Assembly (NCBI RefSeq): GCF_010669145.1
Contig: NZ_CP048637.1
Span: 248,001-312,000 of the forward strand
DNA length: 64,000 nt
Direction of reading: 5' to 3'
From: Rhizobium oryzihabitans
Lineage (GTDB): Bacteria; Pseudomonadota; Alphaproteobacteria; Rhizobiales; Rhizobiaceae
The position numbers and the translations under genes were made by a program. This document shows positions 10,388 through 19,600 of the stretch, one piece after another (position 1 is the first letter of the stretch; each line of letters begins with the position of its first letter). Below the pieces are notes generated by a model. It had not been told where the DNA came from, ran no database searches, and saw nothing but the letters and a program-made list of their open reading frames with translations.

Positions 10388-11107
10388 TTAGATGCTGATC
10401 AAGCGTAGCTTCAGAGCGAGCGTGGCTGCTGCTGATATTGTCGCGCAGCCGAGTTTTGTACGGGCCGACTTCAGATAGGTCCGGGCTGTATGATGAGATA
10501 TATCGAGGATTAGGGCGATGTCCTTGTAGTCCTTTCCAAGCGCGCTCCAGTAAAGGCATTCACGTTCCCGAGCGCTGATTGCCGGCACGGGATCACTTTC
10601 ACCATGCAATTCGAACACTGCCTTCTGATGGACAAGCTGCGCGAGATCTAGCCAGTCACCCCGATATGTCTCGACAAGCTGATCCCAAGCGTGCGCAGTC
10701 CCCCTCGAGTTAAGAGAGAGAATGGCGCGGCGGCCAGCTTTGTCCGAAATGGGAATTGATAGGCCGAACGGCCCGACGCCATGTCGCATAGCGTCTTCGA
10801 GAAAAGGCAATGCCTCGATGGTTAGTTCGAGCTCCCGCCAATCGAAGGATAGCTGTCTGAGAAATCCCTCGCGCACGACGGGGTCGATCCTGACATATCC
10901 ATTCAAAAGGTATCTTGAAACCCATGCCTCCGGATAGGTCGTCCGAACGAATGGCGCATCGAAGGAGCCGACGATCGTGGACGCTAGATGATAGGTGACG
11001 AAGTCGATGCAGTAGGCGGACTGCACTATCTCCAGAGCATCGGCGACCAAGCTTACCTCAGACACCCGACTTGCGATCTCATCATAATCTACCTTCGACT
11101 TTTGCAA
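10388..11107 (-). CDS. cinR: CinR-like LuxR-family AHL-responsive regulator
   Basis: About 239 residues with an N-terminal autoinducer-binding domain (IDFVTYHLA...PFVRTTYPEAWVSRYLLNGYV, with the W/Y/D residues that contact AHLs) and a C-terminal LuxR HTH (SARERECLYWSALGKDYKDIALIL ... HHTARTYLKSARTKLG). It resembles CinR of Rhizobium more than TraR. No ATG fits; the TTG at 11107 gives the family length, but its ribosome site is weak, so the start is uncertain. In R. etli p42a a CinR is known to be required with TraR for traI expression, which suggests the same role here (inference from context). Confidence 0.88.
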   Translation of the reverse strand: MQKSKVDYDEIASRVSEVSLVADALEIVQSAYCIDFVTYHLASTIVGSFDAPFVRTTYPEAWVSRYLLNGYVRIDPVVREGFLRQLSFDWRELELTIEALPFLEDAMRHGVGPFGLSIPISDKAGRRAILSLNSRGTAHAWDQLVETYRGDWLDLAQLVHQKAVFELHGESDPVPAISARERECLYWSALGKDYKDIALILDISHHTARTYLKSARTKLGCATISAAATLALKLRLISI

Positions 11108-11574
11108 TCTGGGATTCCATGAGCGTGAGCGGGTTGCGCTAGATATATTTGATCGGCCAAAGTATTGACCGTGCGTCAGTAGCGCGCATGACCCTGCGAG
11201 GCTGCAACTCTTTGCTGCACTGCAACAAAAAATGCAAGTCCAGAAGCTCATAACTATTGGGCATCAATACACTCGTGGATTCGATGCCTGATCCAGCAAC
11301 AAATCTGCGGTGGCGCGGGCGGCGCGATCTCGCTATAAGCGCGGATGTGGCAGTACGCGCTGCCTCCGGGCTTTGTAACCCGAAGCATACCGGTTTGGTG
11401 CCCGCCGTTAGGGCTCCAGATTCCTCGACCTATGGTCGGGGAGCCGTGGACGCATGTCCAGGTTCCTCGGAACTAAAGGTCCATGGGCTGAGTATGCTCG
11501 GTTACAAACTCCCCGATCGCCAGGGGTCAGGATCAATGCGGGGGCGTACCGCGCATTCTTGATTTGGAGTAGCG
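11108..11574. other. Intergenic region between cinR and traM
   Basis: About 470 bases between the divergent cinR and traM genes. It must hold both promoters. No convincing tra box (the 18-bp dyad of Ti plasmids) was found. A GC-rich stretch near 11400-11490 has no recognisable gene. An open frame that would extend cinR upstream to 11251 does not look coding. Confidence 0.5.
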
Positions 11575-11874
11575 ATGGACGGCAATGAACGATTGAATAG
11601 GGATCTGATCGATCTGAAACCGCTTATCGGTTTGCTCGATGGGCTTCCGACGTCTATCGTTGAGAAGCTAACGATCGACGCAATCCGGGAACACCGGGAT
11701 CTTGTTGAACAGGCGGAGACCCTGTTCAACGCACTGCCTGCAGAAATCAAGGCTGGCAAGCAAGCAGGTGGGGAGGCCCACACCACCTATCTCGAGGCCA
11801 CAATCCGAATGCATGCTCAGATGTCAGCACTAACAACGCTGCTAAGTTTACTGGGTTACACGCCGAAAGTTTGA
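11575..11874 (+). CDS. traM: TraM, anti-activator of TraR
   Basis: Small helical protein of 99 residues that binds TraR and blocks its DNA binding, setting the quorum threshold for conjugation. The sequence keeps the family signature PLIGLLDGLPTSIVEKLTIDAIREHR and the C-terminal SALTTLLSLLGYTPKV. A GGAG site precedes the ATG. It converges with traR with a gap of 11 bases, as is common for traM/traR pairs. Confidence 0.93.
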   Translation: MDGNERLNRDLIDLKPLIGLLDGLPTSIVEKLTIDAIREHRDLVEQAETLFNALPAEIKAGKQAGGEAHTTYLEATIRMHAQMSALTTLLSLLGYTPKV

Positions 11875-11885
11875 CCGAGGCATGC

Positions 11886-12590
11886 TCAGATCAGTCCGCG
11901 ACGGATCGCCAACGCAACGACTTGGGCGTGGTTTGAGAGATTGTAGCGCGTCCTGATATCGTCGATCGCGGACCGCACGCCGGCATATTTTGCCTGCTCC
12001 AGCTCGGCGATGACCTCGACAGTCTTCCCCAGTGAAAGCCATCGCACATAGGTTGCCTGCTTCGGTGTCAGGATCACCTTTTCCTCAATAGACGGAGTGA
12101 CCCGCAAATATTCGATGCGAGTATGCAGTTGCGAAACCGCAGAAGCAGCCATGATTGCGTCGATTTCAGTATCATTTGCGATTACCGGCTTCGACGAGGC
12201 AAAGGTCAGCATGGACATGGCACCGTTGGCAGTCGCGACCGGTATCGAGACTCCGGACCGAATGTTGAAGTCGGATGCGTCCGAGAAGAATTTCTTCTGC
12301 TCTTTGGAAAGGGCGCCCTTATCGTGCTCGCCTGACCACGCGAATGCTCGCTTGACGAGCTGAGCTTTCCGCATAACTGGATCGATAAACCGATGATCGA
12401 GCTGATCGTAGATCTTCTGCCATTCGAGATCGTAGTTCGAAACGGCATATGCCTGCCCGGGTCGCAGATTTACGAAAGCGTATCCCACAAAATCAAATCT
12501 GTCGGCAAGGTTTGCCAATGCTCCCTTAAGCATTGACTGATCATTCCCTATCGCCGTGACATCGAGAAGTTTTTCGACCCACTTGGTCAC
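11886..12590 (-). CDS. traR: TraR, quorum-sensing activator of transfer genes
   Basis: LuxR-family activator of 234 residues, the exact length of TraR. The N-terminal ligand domain holds the conserved AHL-pocket residues (NYDLEWQKIYDQ, HRFIDPVM, FAWSGE), and the C-terminal HTH runs LTPKQATYVRWLSLGKTVEVIAELEQ to AQVVALAIRRGLI. With AHL it should activate the trb and tra genes. It is paired with traM and sits in front of a toxin-antitoxin pair on the other strand. No obvious tra box lies in its own promoter region. Confidence 0.93.
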   Translation of the reverse strand: MTKWVEKLLDVTAIGNDQSMLKGALANLADRFDFVGYAFVNLRPGQAYAVSNYDLEWQKIYDQLDHRFIDPVMRKAQLVKRAFAWSGEHDKGALSKEQKKFFSDASDFNIRSGVSIPVATANGAMSMLTFASSKPVIANDTEIDAIMAASAVSQLHTRIEYLRVTPSIEEKVILTPKQATYVRWLSLGKTVEVIAELEQAKYAGVRSAIDDIRTRYNLSNHAQVVALAIRRGLI

Positions 12591-12838
12591 GTATATTCTC
12601 CTCTATCGATCGCAATCCTGTCTAGCTCAATGAAAGCATCCACATTCAAACTGACTGCGGTGCGATCAAACAGTGTTTTTGCGAAGATCGAAGCATATTC
12701 AACCGCTTTTAACTGACAATTCCACCTTGGGTTCTAATCGCTTTTTGTTTGAAATCAATTATTAGATTTAATTTCTGCCCGGACAAAGTGGTTTTTCGCG
12801 GTCAGCTGCGATCATCACATGTCTCCCTCTGCTTTACC

Positions 12839-12871
12839 AACTTGACGAACTTAACGATTTTGCCATATAAA
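12839..12871 (+). promoter_or_regulatory. Promoter with tandem 9-mer in front of the toxin-antitoxin operon
   Basis: TTGACG (12842-12847) and TATAAA (12866-12871) are spaced by 18 bases. Two near-identical 9-mers, AACTTGACG and AACTTAACG (12839-12847 and 12848-12856), overlap the -35 element. Autorepression by the antitoxin at such repeats is usual for this gene type, but here it is inference. The remaining ~200 bases back to the traR start are AT-rich without a gene. Confidence 0.55.
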
Positions 12872-12892
12872 GAGACACACGGAGGCAACGTT

Positions 12893-13648
12893 ATGGTATC
12901 CCCTAAGGCAAAATCCGGCGATCGAAGCGGCCCTCGACGGCAGCGCGATGCAGGTGATCGTTCGATGGCCTTTTTTCTGGCTACAGGCGCCGGCGCGTTG
13001 CCTGAAGGCATGAGCGGCTTCAAGATCAATGTTCCGGATAATGCATCCAAGGTGCTGTCCGACAAACCGAAGCGCGTGCAGGCGCTGTTGCAGCAGTATG
13101 GCAAGGCGATCACAAAAAGCCGCACCGCCGGCCGGCGTGTGAGCTTTCGCGTCGATGTCGATCCGGAAGGTGAGATGGTCGTTACCCCCGTCGAAGAGGA
13201 AGCGACGGTTGTGCCGACACTTGTACAGGAAGGCGACGGTGCGGATGCAGAACTGGAGCAAGCACTTGCAGCGGCGCGTGCTCGCGGGCGCTCGAAGGCA
13301 GCGGAGATCTTAGGCGGCGCCGACATGCTCAGTGCTGAGGTCTTTGCGCGCCTGCTGGGAACGACACGGGTTACCGTCAACACCAAACGGCAAAACGGCC
13401 AAGTCCTCGGATTGGACGGTGCCAAGCGCGGATATCGCTTCCCCGATTGGCAAATGGATTCCGATGGAAAGCCGTTTTCTGCGCTCCCGATCCTACATGA
13501 ACGACTGGGTGGGGCATGGGCGGTGTATCGTTTCTTGATCCAACCACAAAGCGAACTGGATGGCATGACCGGCCGCCAGGCTCTGGAGCGGGGGCGGACT
13601 GAGCAAGTGCTTAGCGCCGCGGAAAGTGTCGGACGAGATTTCCGGTAA
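12893..13648 (+). CDS. Xre/MbcA/ParS-type antitoxin, partner of RES toxin
   Basis: Predicted antitoxin of 251 residues. GGAGG precedes the ATG at 12893; upstream in-frame codons look non-coding. The N-terminal half is charged and variable. The C-terminal half has an HTH-like part (LLGTTRVTVNTKRQNGQVLGLD) and a DUF2384-like toxin-binding part with KPFSALPILHERLGGAWAVYRFL and LDGMTGRQALERG. It is long for an Xre antitoxin. The stop abuts the toxin ATG directly (TAAATG), so both are coupled. Confidence 0.8.
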   Translation: MVSPKAKSGDRSGPRRQRDAGDRSMAFFLATGAGALPEGMSGFKINVPDNASKVLSDKPKRVQALLQQYGKAITKSRTAGRRVSFRVDVDPEGEMVVTPVEEEATVVPTLVQEGDGADAELEQALAAARARGRSKAAEILGGADMLSAEVFARLLGTTRVTVNTKRQNGQVLGLDGAKRGYRFPDWQMDSDGKPFSALPILHERLGGAWAVYRFLIQPQSELDGMTGRQALERGRTEQVLSAAESVGRDFR

Positions 13649-14263
13649 ATGGTACAGATTGTACCGCCTGCCGGTTTCGAGACATCAAAACTGCACCTGC
13701 ATGTCGTTGTGCCCGGATCACTGTTCGGCCGCATCTACCTCGCTCGATACCCTGATCCGCTTGGTTTCGGAAAGACGCCGAGCCGGTTCAGCGATCCGCG
13801 CCGCCGCAAGGCCGACAATCGCTTCGGCGTTCTCTACCTCGGGGATACCGTCAAGGTCTGCTTCCTCGAGGCCGTGCTACGGGACCAGCGCGACGGACTG
13901 ATCGGAGATCTTCCAATCGCAGAGAGCGAACTCCACGACAGACAATACGCGCAGATTGAGGTCGTCGAGGCGCTGAAAATCGTCGATCTGCGCGACGATG
14001 GTCCGATCAAGATGGGTGTGCCGACAGATGTGGCGAAGTCATCCAGACAATCTCTCGCACGCGAGTGGGCTGTCGCTTTCCATGACCATGCCGATCGAAT
14101 TGACGGGATCATCTACCCGTCGCGACTTAATGGGCATACCAATCTTGCGGTTTTCGACCGGTCCGTCGGCAAACTGAAAACGGTTGGTGCGACCAGGCTG
14201 ATTCGAGCGCCGGGTCTCGCCAGCGTTCTCAACGACCTCAATGTGGCGATCGTCGATCCTTGA
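13649..14263 (+). CDS. RES-domain toxin
   Basis: RES-domain protein of 204 residues. Known RES toxins degrade or modify NAD+. The conserved R-Y-E/R/S features appear as LARYPDPLGFG, RFGVLYLGDTVKVCFLEAVL (the Tyr and Glu of the fold), and the C-terminal SRLNGHTNLAVFDRS with the family Ser. The gene directly follows the antitoxin. The pair probably stabilises the plasmid. The start codon lies inside a short dyad, GGTACA-GAT-TGTACC, but this may be coding chance. Confidence 0.85.
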   Translation: MVQIVPPAGFETSKLHLHVVVPGSLFGRIYLARYPDPLGFGKTPSRFSDPRRRKADNRFGVLYLGDTVKVCFLEAVLRDQRDGLIGDLPIAESELHDRQYAQIEVVEALKIVDLRDDGPIKMGVPTDVAKSSRQSLAREWAVAFHDHADRIDGIIYPSRLNGHTNLAVFDRSVGKLKTVGATRLIRAPGLASVLNDLNVAIVDP

Positions 14264-14285
14264 CATCGGGACTTGCTGTTCGGAC

Positions 14286-14897
14286 CTACTTCTGGCCGCT
14301 GATCCGCGAGAGATCGATTCTGATCCCCGCCGTTCCGGCTTCTTTTTCAGTAGAGGGCACCGCCTCGCTTTCAGACGGTGTTTCATCTGCAGGTCCAGGC
14401 TCCACCGCCTTTGCCCTGTCTCCCTGTTCCGCGATAGCTCCACCCGGGTCCTCAGCCTGAAACACGGCCTGGCCTTCGAATTGACCGGTGTTCCAGGCGT
14501 AGACCGCATCGTCGAACACCTGCGGAAATACCTCGGCATTCGTTGGATTTCCGTACCACTTGCTCACGATCCGGAGGATCTTTACGAACATGGCAGACCC
14601 CATACGAAGATTCCCGCAGGGCTCGACGAGTTCTGGTCCGAGTTCCGAGACATCCTTGATGCCAACGCCCGCCGGGAATTGCGTCACTCCGACACGCACC
14701 ACCGCCTGGCCGACATATTGTCTGACGACCTCCATGGCTTCGTCGGGGTTTTTCGGCTTGGGGACGAGGATAAGCCGTCCACCCGATTTGACGGTTATCG
14801 CGAGCGGATCGCCAGAACCGACTGCTGATACGAACTGCTCGACAATAGCAGGTTTCAGCCCTGGGTCAGCGCATTCCTTGATGAAGGCAGGGTCCAT
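14286..14897 (-). CDS. traH: TraH, conjugal transfer protein
   Basis: 203-residue TraH of the Ti-type traAFBH operon. The start MDPAFIKECADPGLKPAIVEQF matches the family. The first ~130 residues are conserved; the tail is acidic and Pro-rich (AEDPGGAIAEQGDR...). It is the last gene of the leftward traA-traF-traB-traH set, starting 17 bases after the traB stop. Its biochemical role is unknown; it was dispensable for transfer in some Ti plasmid studies. Confidence 0.88.
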   Translation of the reverse strand: MDPAFIKECADPGLKPAIVEQFVSAVGSGDPLAITVKSGGRLILVPKPKNPDEAMEVVRQYVGQAVVRVGVTQFPAGVGIKDVSELGPELVEPCGNLRMGSAMFVKILRIVSKWYGNPTNAEVFPQVFDDAVYAWNTGQFEGQAVFQAEDPGGAIAEQGDRAKAVEPGPADETPSESEAVPSTEKEAGTAGIRIDLSRISGQK

Positions 14898-14914
14898 AAC
14901 GATGGCTCCAAAGA

Positions 14915-16081
14915 TCAAGTGTTGAAGGATATGATGAGCGGAGTTCCGAACAGATCGGACCACGCCTTAGCGCTTGCGCGCTGTATCGCGACGATATTGC
15001 TGCCGGCCGTCCACCAGCCATTACCGATCAGCACGATCGCATCAGGTCGATGCAGCATTGACTGGAGAACTGGCCATAGGACGAGTTGTTCGTAGCAAAT
15101 CAGCGGCGCGATCTTCCTTCCCGCAACCTCGACCACAGGGTTCTCGAAAAAGCTGGCTCGTGCGCTACCGACCTGGCCGGTCCAACGCTCCCACGGCCGC
15201 CACATCGAGACCGGAACCGGCATGCGCTCGTGATAAAGGATGCGCCCTCCTCGCGCATCGATCGCCACCATGACGTTGTCGTAGCCATCGGGATCGACGA
15301 GGGCCGCACCGGCGATCACCGTGATCTGGGCGTTTCGCAGCTGGTTACGCCAGAAGCCTTCAAGCGTCGGCGTCCAGAAGCCAAGGCTGCTTTCCGGAAG
15401 AACGATGACTGCTTCTTGTCCGTCAGCCGCAATGCGAACCTTTTCGACCAGATCGCGTTGCCGAGAAAGAGACTGATCGCGACCAAGGCTCGCACCAATT
15501 TCGAGATCGACACCCCGCCATCCCTCAGTTAGAATCTGCTGTGTCCCCGATGCGGCGGACCAGAGCCAAAGACCTGCAAGGCCGATGGCGATAGCCGGCC
15601 CGTGTCGGGTTACGAGACCCGTCAGGCCGGCTGTCATTGCAAGCAGTCCCCACCAGCCCCAACCCGGAAACAGAATGCCTGCGCCGGTCAATGGATGCGC
15701 CCACCCCACAATTCCGAAGGGCGGCACAGCCATGAGCACCATCACCAACAGATATCGCAGTGCCTTCCCTAGGCCGTGTGACCCGGCCCATAGCGCAGAA
15801 TGGACTGCCACAAAGGACACCGCGGCGACGATCCAGAAGCAAAGACCTACCCAGAGATCCGCGCCAAAGAATTGGGCAACCCCGACCGGCAACCCACGGG
15901 ACGCCGCCAGGAAATAACCGGCGGAGACGAGCGCCGCGGCGATCCGTGTCGGGGACCTGGACCAGACGAGCGGAAAGAGGATTGCAACGGGGAGGAGCTC
16001 CGCCTGTCCGCTCCATCCGACCGCGCCGATTGCAACAGACATTGACATGAGAAGGACGGTCAGCAGGCTTTCACGGCGCAT
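14915..16081 (-). CDS. traB: TraB, nitrilase-fold membrane protein
   Basis: 388-residue membrane protein with about six hydrophobic segments in the first 190 residues and a C-terminal carbon-nitrogen hydrolase fold like apolipoprotein N-acyltransferase. The candidate catalytic Glu (VLPESSLGFW) and Cys (APLICYEQL) are present, but at the place of the usual Lys (Y-x-K-R-x-x-V-P in Lnt) the sequence reads YHERMPVP, so Lys is replaced by Glu. The start ATG at 16081 overlaps traF by 11 bases. TraB of Ti plasmids raises transfer efficiency. Confidence 0.88.
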   Translation of the reverse strand: MRRESLLTVLLMSMSVAIGAVGWSGQAELLPVAILFPLVWSRSPTRIAAALVSAGYFLAASRGLPVGVAQFFGADLWVGLCFWIVAAVSFVAVHSALWAGSHGLGKALRYLLVMVLMAVPPFGIVGWAHPLTGAGILFPGWGWWGLLAMTAGLTGLVTRHGPAIAIGLAGLWLWSAASGTQQILTEGWRGVDLEIGASLGRDQSLSRQRDLVEKVRIAADGQEAVIVLPESSLGFWTPTLEGFWRNQLRNAQITVIAGAALVDPDGYDNVMVAIDARGGRILYHERMPVPVSMWRPWERWTGQVGSARASFFENPVVEVAGRKIAPLICYEQLVLWPVLQSMLHRPDAIVLIGNGWWTAGSNIVAIQRASAKAWSDLFGTPLIISFNT

Positions 16082-16640
16082 AGGTCCACACCTCCTGCGC
16101 CACGCCGATAACACCCGACATGGGAATTGGCCCGAAATAGCGTGAGTCCCAGGATCCTGGAAAAGCCGAATGGAGATAGATCGATCCCGGCGGCACGGTC
16201 CCGCTCGTATCGGGGGCCAGCGAGCGGCCCTGTCCATCCATATCGACGATCCGCGACCCGGCGAGATCTGTACCGTCGACTGTCAGGTGATCCGTCACCT
16301 CGATGCGCTGGCCAGCCACCGCGACGATTGTCTTTATCAACGGCCCGAATCCTCCTGGGCACAGGCCGCGTCGCAGGTAGCCACGTCTAAGGGCCTCGCG
16401 CATCCTCTCGTTGTGGGGTGGGCAGACGAACACAGTCATTCCCGTCCGGATGGAGGACGGCGAGATCGGAACGATGCGCCATAAGCCGAGCGGTTCACTC
16501 GGCGTTGTGTTGATCCGTAAACCGAGGATTCCGCCACAGGCGAAAACGAGTGTCAGGAAGCCTGCTGCCGCGGCAAGCATGGCGCCCGCGACACGGCGTT
16601 GGCGATATTTCAAGATGTAGTGGTGGTTGGTGACCGTCAT
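16071..16640 (-). CDS. traF: TraF, pilin-maturation peptidase
   Basis: 189-residue S26-family serine peptidase with one N-terminal transmembrane helix (about residues 17-38). The catalytic Ser is in NTTPSEPLGLW and the Lys in LIKTIVAVAGQ. IncP TraF cleaves and cyclises the TrbC pilin, so TrbC at 955-1350 is the likely substrate. Its start overlaps the traA stop by 4 bases and its end overlaps traB, showing one translationally coupled operon. Confidence 0.93.
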   Translation of the reverse strand: MTVTNHHYILKYRQRRVAGAMLAAAAGFLTLVFACGGILGLRINTTPSEPLGLWRIVPISPSSIRTGMTVFVCPPHNERMREALRRGYLRRGLCPGGFGPLIKTIVAVAGQRIEVTDHLTVDGTDLAGSRIVDMDGQGRSLAPDTSGTVPPGSIYLHSAFPGSWDSRYFGPIPMSGVIGVAQEVWTYAP

Positions 16641-19600
16641 TTCAGGGACAGCCCCTTGGCCTGCGTCTGGCGGGCAGCTTCTGCCTGTCTGAGCGCCACC
16701 GTCGTTCGTTCATGCGCGGCAAGCTGCTGGACCGTACGCATGCTCGTCCAGGCCGACTGCACCTCACTCTTCTGGGCTGAGTTCATTCCGGCTGTCAGCT
16801 TCTGGAACGTCTCGCCATCGGCGCTCTTCGCAGCAATCGGTAGCAGGGTTCGTTCTCCGAACCGCTCCGACACGGCTTTGGCAAATCCTTCAAGCTCAGC
16901 CTTCACCATTTTGTCGGCCAGGGCGAACTCGAGGCCTGCGGGAAGATCGTTGCGATCGATCGCGTCCCGGACGCGTTCCAGCGTTTGCTTGGCTGATGGT
17001 GACAGGGCCGGGATCTCGATCGAGACCTTAAGCCGGGCCGCCCGCTCTTCAGTTTCGAACTTCCGCTCAGCTTCGGCGCGGACGGTGAGATAACGCTCCA
17101 GGTTTCGGGCAAGAGCCAGTGCGTTCACCAATGCGATATCACGCACTTGCTTTTCGGCGCTTCCTGCGAACAGCCCGGTCTTCCCCTTCAGCGCGCCGAA
17201 GCTTTCCGGTTGCTCGGCAATCCGCACAATCGTCGTCGCGGCAATCGTGTCATTCGTCAGCATGGCATCGACATTGACTGCCTTGAAGGCCGCCTGCGGA
17301 TCCGCGAAGACGAGATGGAAGCGGCCGGAAACCTCCTGCCAGCTGTCCTTCAGGCCAGTGTCGGCGGAGAGCCGGTCCTCGACCGCCTGAGCGACCGACC
17401 TGGGGAAGGTCGTCGTACCTGAGACCATGGGTTTTGCCTCCTTGATTGCAGATGTTGTCGATGCGGTAGACGTCGCTCCGCCAAGGCCGAGCCTTGTCGC
17501 AACGGCTGCAAGGCGCGCGCCGAGCGCGGCGATCCTCAACGATTGACGGACCGTCCATTGCAGCCGGTCATGTACGACGGTGCGGGCGACGTTCATGAGA
17601 TGGAGGCCACGCGCCTCGGCAAAGCGAAGCGCTGCGCGATAGTGCGAGGCGTGCTGATAGTCGAGCGTCGTTTCCTTCGATCCCGCACGGGAGAGCCGCT
17701 CATGGAGGCGGGCCATCGCCAGTTCCTCGATCGGCACGACCTTCCAGGAATTTCGCTCGACCTCCTTGCCATCAGGGAGCGTGACGCGCTGTGAGCCGGC
17801 ATGTTCGAGCCCGATGCGATCACCGATCCTGACGTCAGACGCTTCCATCGCTCGCGCGAGATCGACACCCCAGACGGTCCGTTCCTGACCATCGGAAAAG
17901 CCCAGCGTCACGAAGTAGCTGGCCCGGTTGCTCGGCTTGTGTTCGTAGGGTGCTTCGCCATGGGCTATCAGCACGCCGCCACGCCGCTGCGCGAGCTCTT
18001 CCAGGCCGACATAGAGCTCGGCCGCCTCGCGGTGGCGAGTCATGGCGACATAGGACAGGTGCCGATCGAGCGTGCTCGACGCCAGCACCTTGACGCGATC
18101 CACCGTGGCGCCCTGACTCTTGTGGACGGTGGTGGCGTAACCGTGATCGACATTGGTGTAGAAGCGCTGTTCGACCACGACCTGGCGTCTATCTTCACCG
18201 CCGCCAATCTCAGCAACGAAGCGCCCTGGCTGCGCCTCGACAACACGCGCCAACATGCCGTTCTTGACGCCTATCGAACCTTCATTCTTCAGGAAGACGA
18301 TCTGATCGCCAGCCGCAAAATGCCTCGTCCCGTCTTCAGTCTTGAAGGCATGGCCGGGCTCGATCGCGCCTCGCTCGACCAGCTTGCCGCGCGCCATCTC
18401 GTTCAACAGCCGCACATCGACACGGCGATGGGCGAGGATCAGGGTCGCCTTCGCCGGATCGTATTCGCGATCCCAGTCGGCGATCAATGCCGTGATCGCG
18501 TCGCCCTTCGTCCACCCGGTCCGCACCAAATCCCGCTGCGCGTAAGCATCGAGTGCAGCCGACACGTTTCCACGCGCCAGATCCAGGGAAGCATCGCGCA
18601 TCCACTGCTCGCGCTGGCGGTAGATCGTCCCGAGTTCCGCATAACCGATCCGCTCGGAAATGGCGCGGAAAGCAGCACCGGCTTCAATCGGCTGAAGCTG
18701 TTCAGGATCGCCGACCAGAACGAGTTTCGCGCCGGACGAGGTGACCGCTTCAACGAAGAGCGCCATCTGTCGGGACGAGACCATGCCTGCCTCATCGAGG
18801 ACGAAGACGATCTTTTCATCGAGCCGGTCACGTTCCTGATTCCATCGGAGTTCCCAGGCGGACAGCGTGCGGGAGGCAATGCCCGCTTCCTTCTCCAGCC
18901 CCTCGGCCGCCTTGCCCGCCAACGCACCGCCGACGACGCGATAGCCGGCCGCTTCCCAGGCTTCGCGGGCCGCCTTCATCATCGTCGTCTTGCCGGTGCC
19001 GGCGCGGCCGATCACGGCAGCAATCCGCTCCGGCCCGGCTACGTGCTCGATCGCAATCTTCTGTTCGTCCGACAGGCGATCGTGGCGAGTGAAGACGCTG
19101 TTCAGTACCGCTGGTTTTACACGATGAGAGGATCGCTGCGACAGCCATACCGCCTGATTGGCCATCTGGGATTCCACACGGATCAGCTCCCGCGTCGTGT
19201 ATTTTGCGGCGGCCCTGACACCGGTGGCGAGATCCATCCGCTCACGATCGAGCCGCAGCGTTTGCGGGCTCTGCAGGATCCGCGCCATCAGATCCTGGAA
19301 AAGCACCGCATCGTCGATGTAGCGGTTGAGAACCTTGGCAACATCGCGCTCTTCGAAGACGCTTTTCTCCCGGGTGATGAGGTCCAGCACGATCTCCGGA
19401 TTGCGTTGGATCCGCTTGGCGTTCTCCGTGCGGCGCTCCTGCTGCAGCTCGATCCGTTCGAGCTGCAGCGATGGGGCCGCGCCCGCCACCTGCGCCGTCT
19501 CTGCCTTCCGCTCGATCGCTGTCGCGCCAACGCCGATATGGATCGTCGGTGTCAGGTCTATTCCCTGCTTTTCGAACGAACGGCCATCAACGCGGATATC

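Noticed and set aside
10272..12892. Ti-type tra boxes in the quorum-sensing region
   Set aside because: No 18-bp dyad resembling the known tra box was found by eye upstream of traI, cinR, traM or traR.
13650..13664. Dyad GGTACA-GAT-TGTACC as another copy of the traC-side operator
   Set aside because: Its spacing is shorter and it lies in the first codons of the toxin gene, so chance is more likely.
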